64,000 bases of DNA, from positions 96,343 through 160,342 of the forward strand of contig CANQUV010000002.1 of assembly GCA_947627135.1 (NCBI GenBank). The letters run 5' to 3'. Shown here one piece after another: positions 9,601 through 19,878 of this stretch. Both the position numbers and the translations under genes were made by a program. Below the pieces are notes generated by a model. That model did not search any database. It was not told the DNA's origin and worked only from the letters and a program-made list of their open reading frames with translations. The DNA is from an uncultured Clostridia bacterium (GTDB taxonomy: Bacteria; Bacillota; Clostridia; Oscillospirales; Acutalibacteraceae). The stretch's first letter is position 1. Each line of letters opens with the position of its first letter.

Positions 9601-9996
9601 TTACTTTAAAATATTTCTCCAGTCAAGGTCGCCTCTTTCAAGACCGTGGATCAAAACTTCAGCAGTTGCAATATTTGTTGCAACGGGAATATTATGCATA
9701 TCGCAAAGTCTTAAAAGATTCATATCGTTAGGTTCATTAGGTTTTGGGTTTAAAGGATCTCTGAAAAAAAGCAGCATATCGACCTCATTACAGGCGATTC
9801 TTGCGGAAATCTGCTGACCGCCTCCTTGTGAACCTGCAAGAAATTTTTGTATTGTAAGACCTGTTGCCTCTGAAATTATTTTACCTGTTGTACCCGTTGC
9901 ACAAAGAGTATTCCTGCTTAAAATACCGCAATAAGCAATACAAAACTGTACCATTAATTCTTTTTTCTCGTCATGTGCAATCAACGCAATATTCAT
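9601..9996 (-). CDS. mgsA: Methylglyoxal synthase family protein with altered active site
   Basis: 131 residues, similar in length to B. subtilis MgsA. The fold markers [16 protein letters not shown] and [15 protein letters not shown] are all present. MgsA converts dihydroxyacetone phosphate to methylglyoxal and phosphate. However, in E. coli numbering the catalytic base Asp71 (GGDQQ) is Gly here (GGGQQ, residue 60), His98 is Asn (87) and Asp101 is Asn (90), whereas Asp91 is kept (FFRDP). The phosphate-binding GTTG is intact. It may therefore be inactive, use another chemistry or act as a sensor. It follows the MinD-like gene in the shape-gene block. The RBS GGAGG precedes the ATG. Confidence 0.85.
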   Translation of the reverse strand: MNIALIAHDEKKELMVQFCIAYCGILSRNTLCATGTTGKIISEATGLTIQKFLAGSQGGGQQISARIACNEVDMLLFFRDPLNPKPNEPNDMNLLRLCDMHNIPVATNIATAEVLIHGLERGDLDWRNILK

Positions 9997-10037
9997 AACA
10001 ATACCTCCGTTAAAATAAAACTTCCATATAAAATAAG

Positions 10038-10787
10038 CTATATTTTTTGACCCTTATATGCTAAAGGAACGTCTGCACCCATAATTCTCAAAGCAAGACA
10101 ATCAAAAACATTTGAGCAGGCACTCCAGCAAACGCCCGCTTCACCTCTTTGCATTACAGAGGAAAGATGCAGATCATCAGGAACTAAAGCAATAAGCTGT
10201 GTTTGAGATACATCTATAACCTGATCTAAATCCTTATAAAAGCCAAGTTCCTCAAATTTTTTTCTGTTAAATCTGTTTACAATCAACCTGATATTTTTTT
10301 TATTAAACTCTTCCAGTTTTTTTCTGATTTTAACAACTCCCCTTAAACTTGTAGGTTCGGCATTGGCAACTAATAATGCCATATCGGCAGGATATGCGGC
10401 AGTTACAAAGCCGGAACCTATTCCCGCCGGAGAATCAATAATAATATAGTCGTAATCGTTTTTGAGGCTGTCAACAAGCTGTGAAAATACAGACGGACTC
10501 ACCTCATTTTCGGTATCAAAAGGAGCTGCCAGCATATAGAGATTATTTATATGAGGACTTTTATAAACGGCATCGGAATAATTGCAGTTTCCCGAAACAG
10601 CATCTGAAGTATCAAACAAAACGCTCTCTTCAACGTCAAGCATAATATCCAGCCCTCTCATGCCGCAGTCACAATCTATTAACAAAACTTTTTTCTGTTG
10701 TTTAACAAGGGCGACCGCAAGACATACACACACCGTAGATTTGCCGGTTCCGCCTTTGCCGGACGCCACAACTATTACTTTATTCAT
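10038..10787 (-). CDS. MinD/ParA-type P-loop ATPase
   Basis: 249 residues from the ATG at 10787 (GAGGT about 11 nt upstream); in-frame codons further up have no RBS. Deviant Walker [10 protein letters not shown] with signature lysine (about 10-18), switch [13 protein letters not shown] and switch II DSPAG place it closest to MinD, the membrane ATPase that positions the division septum. The protein ends ...LAYKGQKI without the basic amphipathic helix that anchors MinD to the membrane. minC and minE are absent from this block although the gene sits where Clostridia often have minCDE, between mrdA and mgsA. It may be a reduced MinD or a related positioning ATPase. Confidence 0.8.
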   Translation of the reverse strand: MNKVIVVASGKGGTGKSTVCVCLAVALVKQQKKVLLIDCDCGMRGLDIMLDVEESVLFDTSDAVSGNCNYSDAVYKSPHINNLYMLAAPFDTENEVSPSVFSQLVDSLKNDYDYIIIDSPAGIGSGFVTAAYPADMALLVANAEPTSLRGVVKIRKKLEEFNKKNIRLIVNRFNRKKFEELGFYKDLDQVIDVSQTQLIALVPDDLHLSSVMQRGEAGVCWSACSNVFDCLALRIMGADVPLAYKGQKI

Positions 10788-11218
10788 AATGATATTATAC
10801 CTCGTTACTATTTTAACATAAAGATAATAAAAGAGCAAATAAATTTGTTTTGTTTCCGTGCCAAAAATTTTTGTATTATTTTAGTAATTATCAATAAATA
10901 TCGACTTGAAAAAGGGGATTTTTCCAATAATGTGTAATGTTTTTGTGAAATTTGCACATCATAGTAACATATATTAATATTTTAAAATATTTATAAACAT
11001 TTACAATTAATCAAATATAAATATTTTTTCTTTAATTATTGTTTTTTGATATGCTTTTTATTGGTATTTTAATTATTTTTTTACTAACTTACATAAAAGT
11101 TTTAAAAGCCTTTCAGCGTATTTTACATAAGCTGCGAAAGATATCAAAATAAGTCTATTGACCCCAATAATATTGAAAAAGTGCAGCAGAAAACACACCG
11201 AAAAAAATAAAAGTTTTA
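10788..11218. other. AT-rich intergenic region, no gene seen
   Basis: 431 bp between the MinD-like gene and mrdA. No open frame with a plausible RBS and no minC-like coding remnant could be recognised. It has runs of A/T and no convincing terminator hairpin; it probably contains the promoter of the MinD-like gene and the 3' end of the mre operon transcript. Confidence 0.5.
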
Positions 11219-13282
11219 TTATTGTTTTTTATTAAAATAAGCGTCAAGCATTTCCTTGGCTACATTCATGGAATAACTGCCCCTTACACCGTGTTCCAGT
11301 ACTACTGCAACTGCAACCTGCGGATTTTCATAAGGCGCATAACAAATAAAGGTTGTGTGGTCTGAACCTGAATTCTCTGCCGTTCCTGTTTTTGCCGCAA
11401 TAGGAATATGATAATTTCCAAAAACAGAGTACGCCGTACCGCCGGCGCTTTCAGCAACATTACGCATAGCGCTTTGCACAAGTTCAAGATTTTCTTTTGA
11501 AACACTTACTGTATCTATTGTTTCCGGTTTATCCGGGTCGTTATATTCTATAATTTTTTCACGCTTATAGTCTGTTATCTTGCTTACAAGATGTGTTTTC
11601 AGCCTTGTTCCATTGTTTGCAATAGTTGCAGTATAAGTTGCCAGCTGTACGGGGGTAAATGCATTATCACTTTGTCCTATTGCCGCCTGTACCGTGTTGC
11701 CTGCGGTCCATGTTTTTGAATCTCTGCCTGCAAGAAATCCTTTGCTTTCTCCTATTTCTACTCCTGTGTTTTCCCCTAAACCAAACTTTTCAGCATAAAG
11801 ATACATTGTGTTAATTCCCAGCCGTCTGCCTGTTTCTGCAAAAAAATAGTTGCAGGATTGCGTTATTGCTCCCATAAGGTCAAGGTTGCCGTGATAATGC
11901 ATACATGCAACAGGGTCTGATTCATAATAATCATAGTACCTGGTGCAGTCAATAAGTGTATTTTTATTTATAACTCCCTCTTCTAAAGCGGCACTTGCTA
12001 CGCAGGGCTTAAATATTGATCCGGGTGCAAAGCTTCCGTTAAATACTCTGTCATATAACGGAGCGTTTTTTTCATCTGTTTCAAGACTTACATAATAATC
12101 GCCGTATTCGCTGTATTTTTCCAAATCATAAGAGGGATAGCTTGCCGCTGCAAGAACTGAAAAATCTTTTACCGAAAGCATAACCGCCGCCCCTGCACGG
12201 CAATCTTCTCCGTAACCTGAATCTCCGTTTTGATAGGCTAGGCTTTCTCCGTTTTTTCTGGCGGCTGTAACATTTTCTGCAAGCGCTTTATTGGCTGCAT
12301 CTTGAATTTTGCTGTCTATTGTTAAATAAACGGTATTTCCCGGTTGTGCATCTGTTTTTCCTATTTCATTTACTACTGTTCCGTCTGAATTTTTTTCGAC
12401 GATTTTTGTTCCCGACTCTCCTTTGAGTATATCCTCAAAAGCTTCTTCAATACCGAATTTTCCGATTTTATCATTAAATGTATATTCTTTGCCCTGTTTT
12501 GTTTTTTCATTATATTCTTCTTCGCTTATAGAACCTAATGCTCCTAAAAGGTGAGGTGCTATATAAGGGTCGGGATTATATCTTACAAAATATGTTTCTA
12601 CCTGTACTCCGCTTACATTTTGGAAATTTTCGCTGATGATCGATACCATCTGCTCACTGATATTAAGGGCAAAATCGTAGGGAGTTGTATTGGAAAATCC
12701 TTGCACCTCCATATTATATCTTACTGACAAAACATCTCTCAAGACTTTTTTATCCGTTATGTTTTCTGCATCATATCTTGCTGAAAGCTCTTTAATACAC
12801 TTTGATGCGTCGGCTTTATCGTCAAGATTTAAAAACTCCGCCGACTTTAATACATTTACCTGATCGTTACTTTCCGGCTTAAATGAATAAATATCTCCGT
12901 TTGCTATTTCTATGGGCAATACATCCTGCCACTTTTCGCTTCTTGCGTCCATATATGCAATAAGCTCAGATATAATATCATTGATTTTTTCCATATCAAC
13001 ATAAAGCCTGTTAAGAGTAATTTTATAACAGGTTTTGTTTACGGTCAGACCGTTTCCGTCTTTATCAAGAATTTCTCCCCTGGCGGCGTCGGTTTTTTCT
13101 GTGTATGTTGTACTGCTTAATGCAATTTTTTTATAATTTTCACCCTCTGCAATCTGCCACACGAACAGTCTTGCAATAAATCCGCAGAATATTACAGCGA
13201 CAATTATTATACATATAAAGATTCTGCGTGAGGGCTCATATTCTTTATTTTCTTTTTTACCCTTCTTTTTTCTTTTAAACAT
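11219..13282 (-). CDS. mrdA: Penicillin-binding protein 2 (elongation transpeptidase)
   Basis: 687 residues from the ATG at 13282 (AGGCGG upstream; a GTG four codons earlier overlaps the RBS). An N-terminal TM helix (about 25-45) precedes the PBP dimerisation domain and the transpeptidase domain with SIFK (active serine), SCN and KTGTAE motifs. It cross-links septum-independent peptidoglycan on the outer face of the membrane together with MreBCD. It is the last gene of mreB-mreC-mreD-mrdA; no rodA is visible nearby. Confidence 0.93.
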   Translation of the reverse strand: MFKRKKKGKKENKEYEPSRRIFICIIIVAVIFCGFIARLFVWQIAEGENYKKIALSSTTYTEKTDAARGEILDKDGNGLTVNKTCYKITLNRLYVDMEKINDIISELIAYMDARSEKWQDVLPIEIANGDIYSFKPESNDQVNVLKSAEFLNLDDKADASKCIKELSARYDAENITDKKVLRDVLSVRYNMEVQGFSNTTPYDFALNISEQMVSIISENFQNVSGVQVETYFVRYNPDPYIAPHLLGALGSISEEEYNEKTKQGKEYTFNDKIGKFGIEEAFEDILKGESGTKIVEKNSDGTVVNEIGKTDAQPGNTVYLTIDSKIQDAANKALAENVTAARKNGESLAYQNGDSGYGEDCRAGAAVMLSVKDFSVLAAASYPSYDLEKYSEYGDYYVSLETDEKNAPLYDRVFNGSFAPGSIFKPCVASAALEEGVINKNTLIDCTRYYDYYESDPVACMHYHGNLDLMGAITQSCNYFFAETGRRLGINTMYLYAEKFGLGENTGVEIGESKGFLAGRDSKTWTAGNTVQAAIGQSDNAFTPVQLATYTATIANNGTRLKTHLVSKITDYKREKIIEYNDPDKPETIDTVSVSKENLELVQSAMRNVAESAGGTAYSVFGNYHIPIAAKTGTAENSGSDHTTFICYAPYENPQVAVAVVLEHGVRGSYSMNVAKEMLDAYFNKKQ

Positions 13283-13324
13283 AATCGTCGTCACCGCCTA
13301 TAATAAATCTTTTATTGACTACGT

Positions 13325-13837
13325 TTATTCTTTTTCTCTGACCTGTGTAAAAATAAGCATATTTAAAAAGTAAATGGGAATTATGCATATAAAAGTATAA
13401 ATAATTCTTGAAATATAATGGTTTACAAAATAATAGACTATGTTACCGTAACCTTTGAAAATATAAAAAAATACAAAATACAAGCCGATTGCAACCACAC
13501 AGGAACAAAATGTATAAAGCATAGTGTTTAAAAAGCTTTTTACCATAATTGAGTTAAAAATAATTGATTCTAAACAGCACAGCGCCGTTATAACTATTGT
13601 AAAATATCCGATTGTGTTTGATATTGCAAGGTCGCATAAAACTCCGCAGGTAAGTCCGAAAAACAACGCCGGAACTTCTTTTTCAAAGGCAGCTACGGTC
13701 AATGCTGTACAAATTAAAAGTACGGGCTTGCCGCCGCAGATCTCCGGAATAAGGTTTGGAGTTCCCTGCAAGATATAAAATATTAAAATTTCTATGCCAT
13801 ATACAAAGTAACGTAAAACAATTAATTTTTTTTGCAT
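13325..13837 (-). CDS. mreD: Rod shape-determining protein MreD
   Basis: 170 residues with five or so TM helices and little else, the usual form of MreD. Identity rests on length, topology and position between mreC (12 nt upstream) and mrdA. MreD is an integral membrane component of the elongasome. Confidence 0.85.
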   Translation of the reverse strand: MQKKLIVLRYFVYGIEILIFYILQGTPNLIPEICGGKPVLLICTALTVAAFEKEVPALFFGLTCGVLCDLAISNTIGYFTIVITALCCLESIIFNSIMVKSFLNTMLYTFCSCVVAIGLYFVFFYIFKGYGNIVYYFVNHYISRIIYTFICIIPIYFLNMLIFTQVREKE

Positions 13838-13849
13838 TTTTACCCCTTA

Positions 13850-14761
13850 TTATTCTGGTTTTTCGGCAGTTGTTTTTTCTGTTGCTGTTGTTTCTTTTGC
13901 AGATTTTGATGTATTAGACGAATTATCCGACTTTTCCAACGAAATCTGACCCTTTGTGTTAAAATCAGTAATCACAAGCACACTTGAAACCTTGCGGATA
14001 TCTTCATAAGGCTCTATTACGGTAAATTTTGAAACATCGTAATCATCATAAGAAAACTCTTTTACTTCACCTATAATAATATCAGCAGGGAAAAGTCCGC
14101 CGACTCCTGATGTTTTAATAATATCCCCCTGTGAAATTTTGTTTTCGGAAGAAATTTTTGTAAGCATAGTAAGGTTATCGTCGCAATAACGGGAACTTCC
14201 AGATATTACTCCGCTGTCTTTGGTTTTTGAATCCGCAGCACCGATTTTTATTTCAGGAGATAAAATTGTTTTTACCTTACTTGATGATGTATCACATTCT
14301 GAAACTATGCCAACAAGTCCGTTCTCCGTAATAACGGGGTCGTTTACGCTGATACCCAAAGAAGTTCCTGCGTCTATTGTAAATGAATAAAAATCAGCGT
14401 TTGAATCTCGTCTTATAACAGTTGAGGGTACATAAGTATAGGTTGGATTTTCTTTTTTTATGTTATAAAATTTCCAAAGACGGTCGTTTTCTTCCTTTAA
14501 GTCATAGTAATCTGCTGCCTGTTCACGCAATTTTGCATTTTCTTCGGAAAGCTTTTTATTTTCCTCCAAAAGCTCATTATATGAGGATTTATTAAGATTT
14601 TCGGAAACCTCTGCGGTAACCTGTGATAACCCGTTTGTAATCATATTTATTCCGCTTGACAAAAAGGGATAACAAAAATAACTGACAGACGCAATAACAA
14701 TTACCGCACAAATTGTTACTGCAAAAATTTTTACGCTTTTTCTGCGAAATAACTTTTTCAT
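13850..14761 (-). CDS. mreC: Rod shape-determining protein MreC
   Basis: 303 residues: N-terminal TM helix (about 13-32), a coiled coil (about 58-92; KLSEENAKLREQAADYYDL), then the beta-barrel MreC domain with the typical VITENGLVGIV. A Thr/Ser/Lys-rich tail follows (about 270-303). It links MreB filaments to periplasmic-side PBPs. Good RBS (GGAGG) upstream of the ATG. Confidence 0.93.
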   Translation of the reverse strand: MKKLFRRKSVKIFAVTICAVIVIASVSYFCYPFLSSGINMITNGLSQVTAEVSENLNKSSYNELLEENKKLSEENAKLREQAADYYDLKEENDRLWKFYNIKKENPTYTYVPSTVIRRDSNADFYSFTIDAGTSLGISVNDPVITENGLVGIVSECDTSSSKVKTILSPEIKIGAADSKTKDSGVISGSSRYCDDNLTMLTKISSENKISQGDIIKTSGVGGLFPADIIIGEVKEFSYDDYDVSKFTVIEPYEDIRKVSSVLVITDFNTKGQISLEKSDNSSNTSKSAKETTATEKTTAEKPE

Positions 14762-14842
14762 CTCATACCTCCTTATATAAATTAAGGGAACAAAGTCCTT
14801 TTAACAAACTCTGCTCCCTGCAATAATACTATAATATAATAG

Positions 14843-15853
14843 TTATTTTTTTCTTGAGGAAACCCTGTCGTCAATACTGAAGCCAAGTCTTTTGCCTGCA
14901 CCTACCGCAACACACTCAAGCGGTTTTGCCGCTATATGAACAGGCATTCCAGTTTGCTGCATAACAAGCATATCTATTCCTCTTAACAGCGCTCCCCCTC
15001 CTGTAAGCATTATACCTGAATCTATAATGTCGGCAGCAAGCTCCGGAGGCGTGTTTTCCAGAGTAGATTTAATTGCTTCTACAATAGTCATTAAAGGCTC
15101 TGCCAAAGCATCTCTTACCTCATCTGCAGAAATTGTAACATCCTTTGGAAGACCGTCTACCATATTTCTGCCCTTTACTAGCATACTCTTTTCGTCCTCA
15201 TAAGGAAATGCAGAGCCGATCGAAACTTTAATTGTTTCTGCCGTTCTTTCGCCTATTATTAAATTGTATTCTTTTTTTACAAAGTTAATTATTGCTTCAT
15301 CAAATTTATCACCTGCGACCCTTACGGAACAGGATGTTACTATATCCCCAAGAGAAATTACCGCAACTTCTGATGTTCCTCCGCCTATATCTACTACCAG
15401 ACTTCCCACCGGTTCATCTACCGGAAGTCCTGCTCCTATTGCAGCCGCCATAGGCTCCTCTATTAATTGAACCTGTTTTCCTCCTGCCTGAATTGCCGCA
15501 TCTTCTACGGCGTTTCTCTCAACCTCCGTTACCCCTGAAGGCATACAGATAATAATTCTCGGTTTTGAAAAAAGTCCGGGTTTTACGGCTCTGCGTATAA
15601 AATGCTTTAACATGGCGGCAGTAACGTCAAAATCTGCAATTACACCGTCCTTTAAAGGTCTTACGGCATTTATAGAATCGGGAGTTCTTCCTATCATATC
15701 TTTAGCTTCTTTGCCTACTGCAATTACAGATTCCGACTGTGAATCCAGCGCAACTACCGAAGGTTCTCTCATTACAATACCTTTTCCCTTCACGCAGACA
15801 AGTGTATTTGCAGTTCCTAAATCTATTGCTACATCTTTTGAAAATGAAAACAT
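14843..15853 (-). CDS. mreB: Cell shape-determining actin homologue MreB
   Basis: 336 residues, typical MreB length. Phosphate-binding loops DLGTANTLV (about 7-15) and [14 protein letters not shown], and the adenosine-binding [11 protein letters not shown] are present. It forms membrane-associated ATP-dependent filaments that guide lateral wall synthesis. RBS AAAGGAG before the ATG. First gene of mreB-mreC-mreD-mrdA; about 140 bp separate it from dut. Confidence 0.96.
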   Translation of the reverse strand: MFSFSKDVAIDLGTANTLVCVKGKGIVMREPSVVALDSQSESVIAVGKEAKDMIGRTPDSINAVRPLKDGVIADFDVTAAMLKHFIRRAVKPGLFSKPRIIICMPSGVTEVERNAVEDAAIQAGGKQVQLIEEPMAAAIGAGLPVDEPVGSLVVDIGGGTSEVAVISLGDIVTSCSVRVAGDKFDEAIINFVKKEYNLIIGERTAETIKVSIGSAFPYEDEKSMLVKGRNMVDGLPKDVTISADEVRDALAEPLMTIVEAIKSTLENTPPELAADIIDSGIMLTGGGALLRGIDMLVMQQTGMPVHIAAKPLECVAVGAGKRLGFSIDDRVSSRKK

Positions 15854-15993
15854 TTAATTCTACTCCTTTTAGAGTTAGAGCATATAAGAAAAGCGTCAAT
15901 ATGTTTAAAAAGGTCCTGTCAGTTACTTTTAAAATACACTCTATATAATTGTACCCTAATTATATATTATTTAATATTTTATTTCAATAATTA

Positions 15994-16440
15994 TTATACT
16001 TTTCCCGTTGAACCGAAACCGCCTGCTCCACGCAGGGTCTCATCAAGACTTTCACAAACCTCCATTTGAGGCATAAAAACAGGTGCAATAACCATTTGGG
16101 CAATTCTTTCAAAAGGTTCGATAGTATAATCATCCTTTGATACATTACAAAGACCTACACAGATCTCACCTCTGTAATCGCTGTCTATAACGCCTACGCC
16201 GTTTGATAGACAAATACCGTGCTTGACCCCCAGACCCGATCTTGCATAAAGAAATGCCGCAGAATTTTTATCTTCCAATGCAATAGCAATACCTGTGGGA
16301 ACAATTTTAAGTTCTCCGTGTTTTAAGGTCAAAGGTTCACTGATACAGGCATATAAATCCATACCTGCCGACCCTTCTGTTGCTCTTGTAGGTAATTTTG
16401 CATTATCCTTTACCTTCATAATTTTAAGAACAGATTTCAT
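15994..16440 (-). CDS. dut: Deoxyuridine 5'-triphosphate nucleotidohydrolase
   Basis: 148 residues with all five dUTPase motifs in order: GSAGMDLYA, RSGLGVKHGI, GVIDSDYRGEI, RIAQMVIAPV and the C-terminal GAGGFGSTGKV P-loop-like arm. Hydrolyses dUTP to dUMP and pyrophosphate, keeping uracil out of DNA and supplying dTMP synthesis. Stands alone between mreB and the U32 peptidase gene. Confidence 0.97.
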   Translation of the reverse strand: MKSVLKIMKVKDNAKLPTRATEGSAGMDLYACISEPLTLKHGELKIVPTGIAIALEDKNSAAFLYARSGLGVKHGICLSNGVGVIDSDYRGEICVGLCNVSKDDYTIEPFERIAQMVIAPVFMPQMEVCESLDETLRGAGGFGSTGKV

Positions 16441-16613
16441 TTAAACCCCATTTCTTGCAAGTTTTACAACTAAATACTGCAAAATAATTTTATATTTCTT
16501 GTGAAAAATTATTATAAAGAAAGTAAAAATAAATTTTATTTTCTTATGAGAATTTTATAATATATGTTAATTTCTTTAAAATAATTCCCATAAAGACTTT
16601 AAACAATTTTTGC

Positions 16614-18686
16614 TTATTTTACACCTCTAAAATACAATCCCCGTGTAAAATTTTCAGAAAACAGTAAATTACTGTTAAAATCAAGCTGTTTTTCCACAGT
16701 TTCCACATAGTTTTCAACAGTGAAATTAAATGTTTGAAAAGTTAAATTTTTGAATACATTTTCTTTGTCAAATACTTTTAGAGGAACGCTGTTTAAAATC
16801 TCGGTTGTATAACCATCGCATTTTAAAATGAATTTTTTACCCAGCCTATCCTGCAAAACTGATTTGCCCTTACATTCCTTACAGCTTATATTTCTGCTCT
16901 TTGCCGGACAGTTTCTGGTTATCATTAAGGGCAGGTATCCGTAACTTACAATTCCTGTTTTAATTTTACCGCCTAATTTTGAGATTTGGTCTAATGTAAG
17001 CTCAATACTAAGCTCTGTGTCTTCAAAACCGAATTCTTCTGCCCATAATAAATCCGGAGTATTTGTAAAATTTAACCTGAATCCTCCGTGGAGTTTCATT
17101 TTCGCCTGCTTTGCAAGGTACGCCATACCTATATTTGAACAGTAAACGTCCTTTATGCCTGCTTTTTTAAGTTCAGCTAATCTATTTATTATTTTACCGT
17201 CACCTGAAAAAACAACAGGCGGAAGCTCTGCTCCGATTTTAAATCCTTTTGACAAAAGTCCTTTTATTTCATCATTATCAGAATCAAAGGGTATAAAAAC
17301 CATATCAAATTCTTTAAAAGCGGTTCCCAGCTTTGCAGATTTTGTTTTTGCATATTTTCTGCTTAAAAATCTCTCTGTTTTTTCAAAATTAAAATTTGCC
17401 TCATCTTCAAAAATTTTGTAATCTTTTCTTTTTTTTCGAACAACAGACAGCTCTTCAATGCATTCTCTTCTTAACTTATTAATTGCAGACAACGGCATGG
17501 TTACTTCTTCTTCAAGATTACAGCTTATGTGTTTTACAACGTATGGAGTTGAGCCTGTTTTTTCAAGCTGAATTATACACCTTTCCTTTGACAACGGTTT
17601 ATTTATTGCTTTTTCACAAACAGTTTCTCCCTTTATTGTAACCTTATTTTTGCCGTCTGATACTGTTAAAATCGGATTTTTATTTATTTCTGCCGTAAAT
17701 TCAAAGGAAATTTCGATTTTTGGTACTTCATCTTTATATATATTTCTTATTTTTGCCAATAGTTTTTCACTTGCTGATATAACATCGCTCTTTTGGCGGG
17801 TCCCGAACATTTCATATCCTCTGCGGTTTTTATAGTATCCGTCGGTAAAGCCTGTTCTTGAAAATACAGAACTTAAATATTCTCTTGTTTCATCAGTTAC
17901 AAATCCTGTATCTCTGCTTTCTTTACAGGCTCTTACTGCCGCTGCAACATATTCCGGACGCTTCATTCTGCCTTCAATTTTTGCAGAAGCAACTCCTATT
18001 TCTTCAAGGTCTTTTATATAGTCTACAAGACTGTTATCCTTTAAGCTTAATGCGTGATCCTCTTTGGAATTATCCACAGAAAACGGAAGTCTGCATGGTT
18101 GCGCACAGGCCCCTCGGCTGCCGCTTCTTGAGCCGATAATTGAGGAAAAATAACATTGTCCCGACATACACATACACAATGCACCGTGAACAAAAACCTC
18201 CAGTTCAATAGGACAGTTATCAGCAATCTCTTTAATTTCTTCTCTTGTCATCTCTCTTGCAAGAACAACTCTTTTAAATCCCGCTTCATAAAGTGCCTTT
18301 GCTCCGCTTAAATTATGAACGCTCATTTGTGTTGAAGCGTGAAGCGGCAATTCGGGCGCAATTTTTTTAATCATTTGTGCAATTCCGATACTTTGCACGA
18401 TTATTGCGTCTATATGCGCTTTACAGGCGTTTATTATTAAATTTTTTACACGGGGAAGTTCTTCATCAAAAATAACGGTATTTACCGTTAAATAAACAAG
18501 AACATCTCTTTCATGACAGTATTCAGCAGCCTTTAAAAGCTCATCGTTATCAAAATTTTTTGCCGATGCCCTTGCAGAAAATTCTTTTGCTCCCAGATAT
18601 ACGGCGTCTGCCCCGCACCTTACCGCTGCTACAACACTTTCAAACCCACCGCATGGAGCTAAAATCTCTATTTTATTTGTTTTCAT
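16614..18686 (-). CDS. U32 family peptidase / RlhA-type protein
   Basis: 690 residues. The N-terminal half is the U32 TIM-barrel-like domain (starts IEILAPCGGFESVVAAVRCG), with the Cys-rich signature ALCMCMSGQCYFSS...GACAQPC that in this family binds an iron-sulphur cluster. A central DUF3656-like beta region and a C-terminal extension with CPAKSRNISCKECKG follow. E. coli RlhA of this family is needed for hydroxylation of 23S rRNA C2501, and others act in tRNA or ubiquinone hydroxylation, so peptidase activity is doubtful. No obvious RBS; the ATG is chosen from the family-typical N-terminus. Confidence 0.88.
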   Translation of the reverse strand: MKTNKIEILAPCGGFESVVAAVRCGADAVYLGAKEFSARASAKNFDNDELLKAAEYCHERDVLVYLTVNTVIFDEELPRVKNLIINACKAHIDAIIVQSIGIAQMIKKIAPELPLHASTQMSVHNLSGAKALYEAGFKRVVLAREMTREEIKEIADNCPIELEVFVHGALCMCMSGQCYFSSIIGSRSGSRGACAQPCRLPFSVDNSKEDHALSLKDNSLVDYIKDLEEIGVASAKIEGRMKRPEYVAAAVRACKESRDTGFVTDETREYLSSVFSRTGFTDGYYKNRRGYEMFGTRQKSDVISASEKLLAKIRNIYKDEVPKIEISFEFTAEINKNPILTVSDGKNKVTIKGETVCEKAINKPLSKERCIIQLEKTGSTPYVVKHISCNLEEEVTMPLSAINKLRRECIEELSVVRKKRKDYKIFEDEANFNFEKTERFLSRKYAKTKSAKLGTAFKEFDMVFIPFDSDNDEIKGLLSKGFKIGAELPPVVFSGDGKIINRLAELKKAGIKDVYCSNIGMAYLAKQAKMKLHGGFRLNFTNTPDLLWAEEFGFEDTELSIELTLDQISKLGGKIKTGIVSYGYLPLMITRNCPAKSRNISCKECKGKSVLQDRLGKKFILKCDGYTTEILNSVPLKVFDKENVFKNLTFQTFNFTVENYVETVEKQLDFNSNLLFSENFTRGLYFRGVK

Positions 18687-18785
18687 TTTTATTAATTTAA
18701 TTTTTAATTCAGACTATTTAATTTTTTTATTAACATTCTTTGCTTTTTATTTTTTGTTCTTTATCTTTCCCTTTATTTTTTTCCA

Positions 18786-19580
18786 TTATTTATTATCTTC
18801 GTCAAAAAGTGAATACTGTCTTAGGGGAATATAACCTTTTTTCATTACATCTGCCGCCGTTTCCGGCTTGATTATATCTTCGTTCACTTTTTTATTGAAA
18901 TTGTTTGAGCTGTTTTTTCCGAAAACATATTGACTTTTATTTTGTGACTTGTTTTGAGGATTTTTTTTATTACCGTTTTCTTTATTTCCATAGGCGACAG
19001 GCTTTTTATTGTTTTTATTATCTTCATTTTTTTCTGAAGTTTTTTCTGCGGTTTTTTCTGCGGTTTTTTCTGTATTATTGCTGTTTCCCTGCGATTTTCC
19101 GGAAACCTCCTCATTTAAATCGTCAAATTCTTTCTCAGAATCTTTTTTATTCTTTGCAGAAATGTTTATCTGCTTATCAAGAAATTTTTTAAGCTCATTA
19201 TACTGGGCAGTCAGATTTGAATTTTTCTTCCTTAAATCTTCAAATTTTTCCAAAAGTTCATCGTATTTTTTATCAAGCTCACTGTTTTGTTTCTTTAGCT
19301 CGATAATCTGCTTGCTTTGCTTATCTGCCTGCCTTAATACCTTGTTTGCCTGGTCTACAAGTTCCGCCTTTTTGCCAAGCGCTTTTTTTTCGTCGTCTGC
19401 ATAATCAAGCGCTGTCATTATTGCACAGCCTCTTGCGTCAAGCTGAGGGTACGCTTTTGCTACCGCATCTATTCTTTCGTTTACTTTTTGGGCAATATTT
19501 TTAATGTATTTTTCGTCATCAGAAGATACAAGCATAAGTCTTCTTCCTCCAACATAAACCGTTACTTTATTTTTACTCAT
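18786..19580 (-). CDS. zapA: Cell division protein ZapA with long C-terminal extension
   Basis: 264 residues against about 85-110 for ordinary ZapA. Residues 1-85 are the ZapA domain (VTVYVGGRRLMLVSSDDEKY...), followed by a coiled coil (about 85-140), a low-complexity Lys/Asn/Glu region with TAEKTAEKTSEK repeats, and a C-terminal 25-residue stretch ending YIPLRQYSLFDEDNK. ZapA bundles FtsZ filaments at the division ring. The RBS GGAGG precedes the ATG. The tail end looks conserved enough to be a binding peptide, but that is inference. Confidence 0.87.
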   Translation of the reverse strand: MSKNKVTVYVGGRRLMLVSSDDEKYIKNIAQKVNERIDAVAKAYPQLDARGCAIMTALDYADDEKKALGKKAELVDQANKVLRQADKQSKQIIELKKQNSELDKKYDELLEKFEDLRKKNSNLTAQYNELKKFLDKQINISAKNKKDSEKEFDDLNEEVSGKSQGNSNNTEKTAEKTAEKTSEKNEDNKNNKKPVAYGNKENGNKKNPQNKSQNKSQYVFGKNSSNNFNKKVNEDIIKPETAADVMKKGYIPLRQYSLFDEDNK

Positions 19581-19722
19581 AACAATTCCTCCGTCTATAC
19601 CTTTTCACACTAATTATACAACAAAAACATAGAATAAAAAAGAGTATTTTAAAATTTGTAAGATTGTATTTTTTAATCCCAGATAATAACAGCAAAATAT
19701 AAGAAAAAATCGGTTATTTTAG

Positions 19723-19751
19723 TTGAAAATAAGATTTTTGTGTGATAGAAT
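19723..19751 (+). promoter_or_regulatory. Predicted sigma-A promoter of the GH13 gene
   Basis: TTGAAA (19723-19728) and TAGAAT (19746-19751), 17-nt spacing. A small near-palindrome GTGACTTTTAAAGTAAC lies just downstream (19762-19778) and could be an operator. The untranslated leader would be about 120 nt. Confidence 0.55.
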
Positions 19752-19878
19752 AGGGTTATATGTGACTTTTAAAGTAACTTTGAAACTGCAAGGTTTAAAA
19801 TTACTTCATTTAAGACATATTAGAATAGGTATTAAAAAAGTTTTTAACTAAAAATTTTTATTTTCAGGATGTGTATTT

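Noticed and set aside
10839..11218. minC or minE remnant
   Set aside because: No open frame or recognisable peptide on either strand in the spacer.
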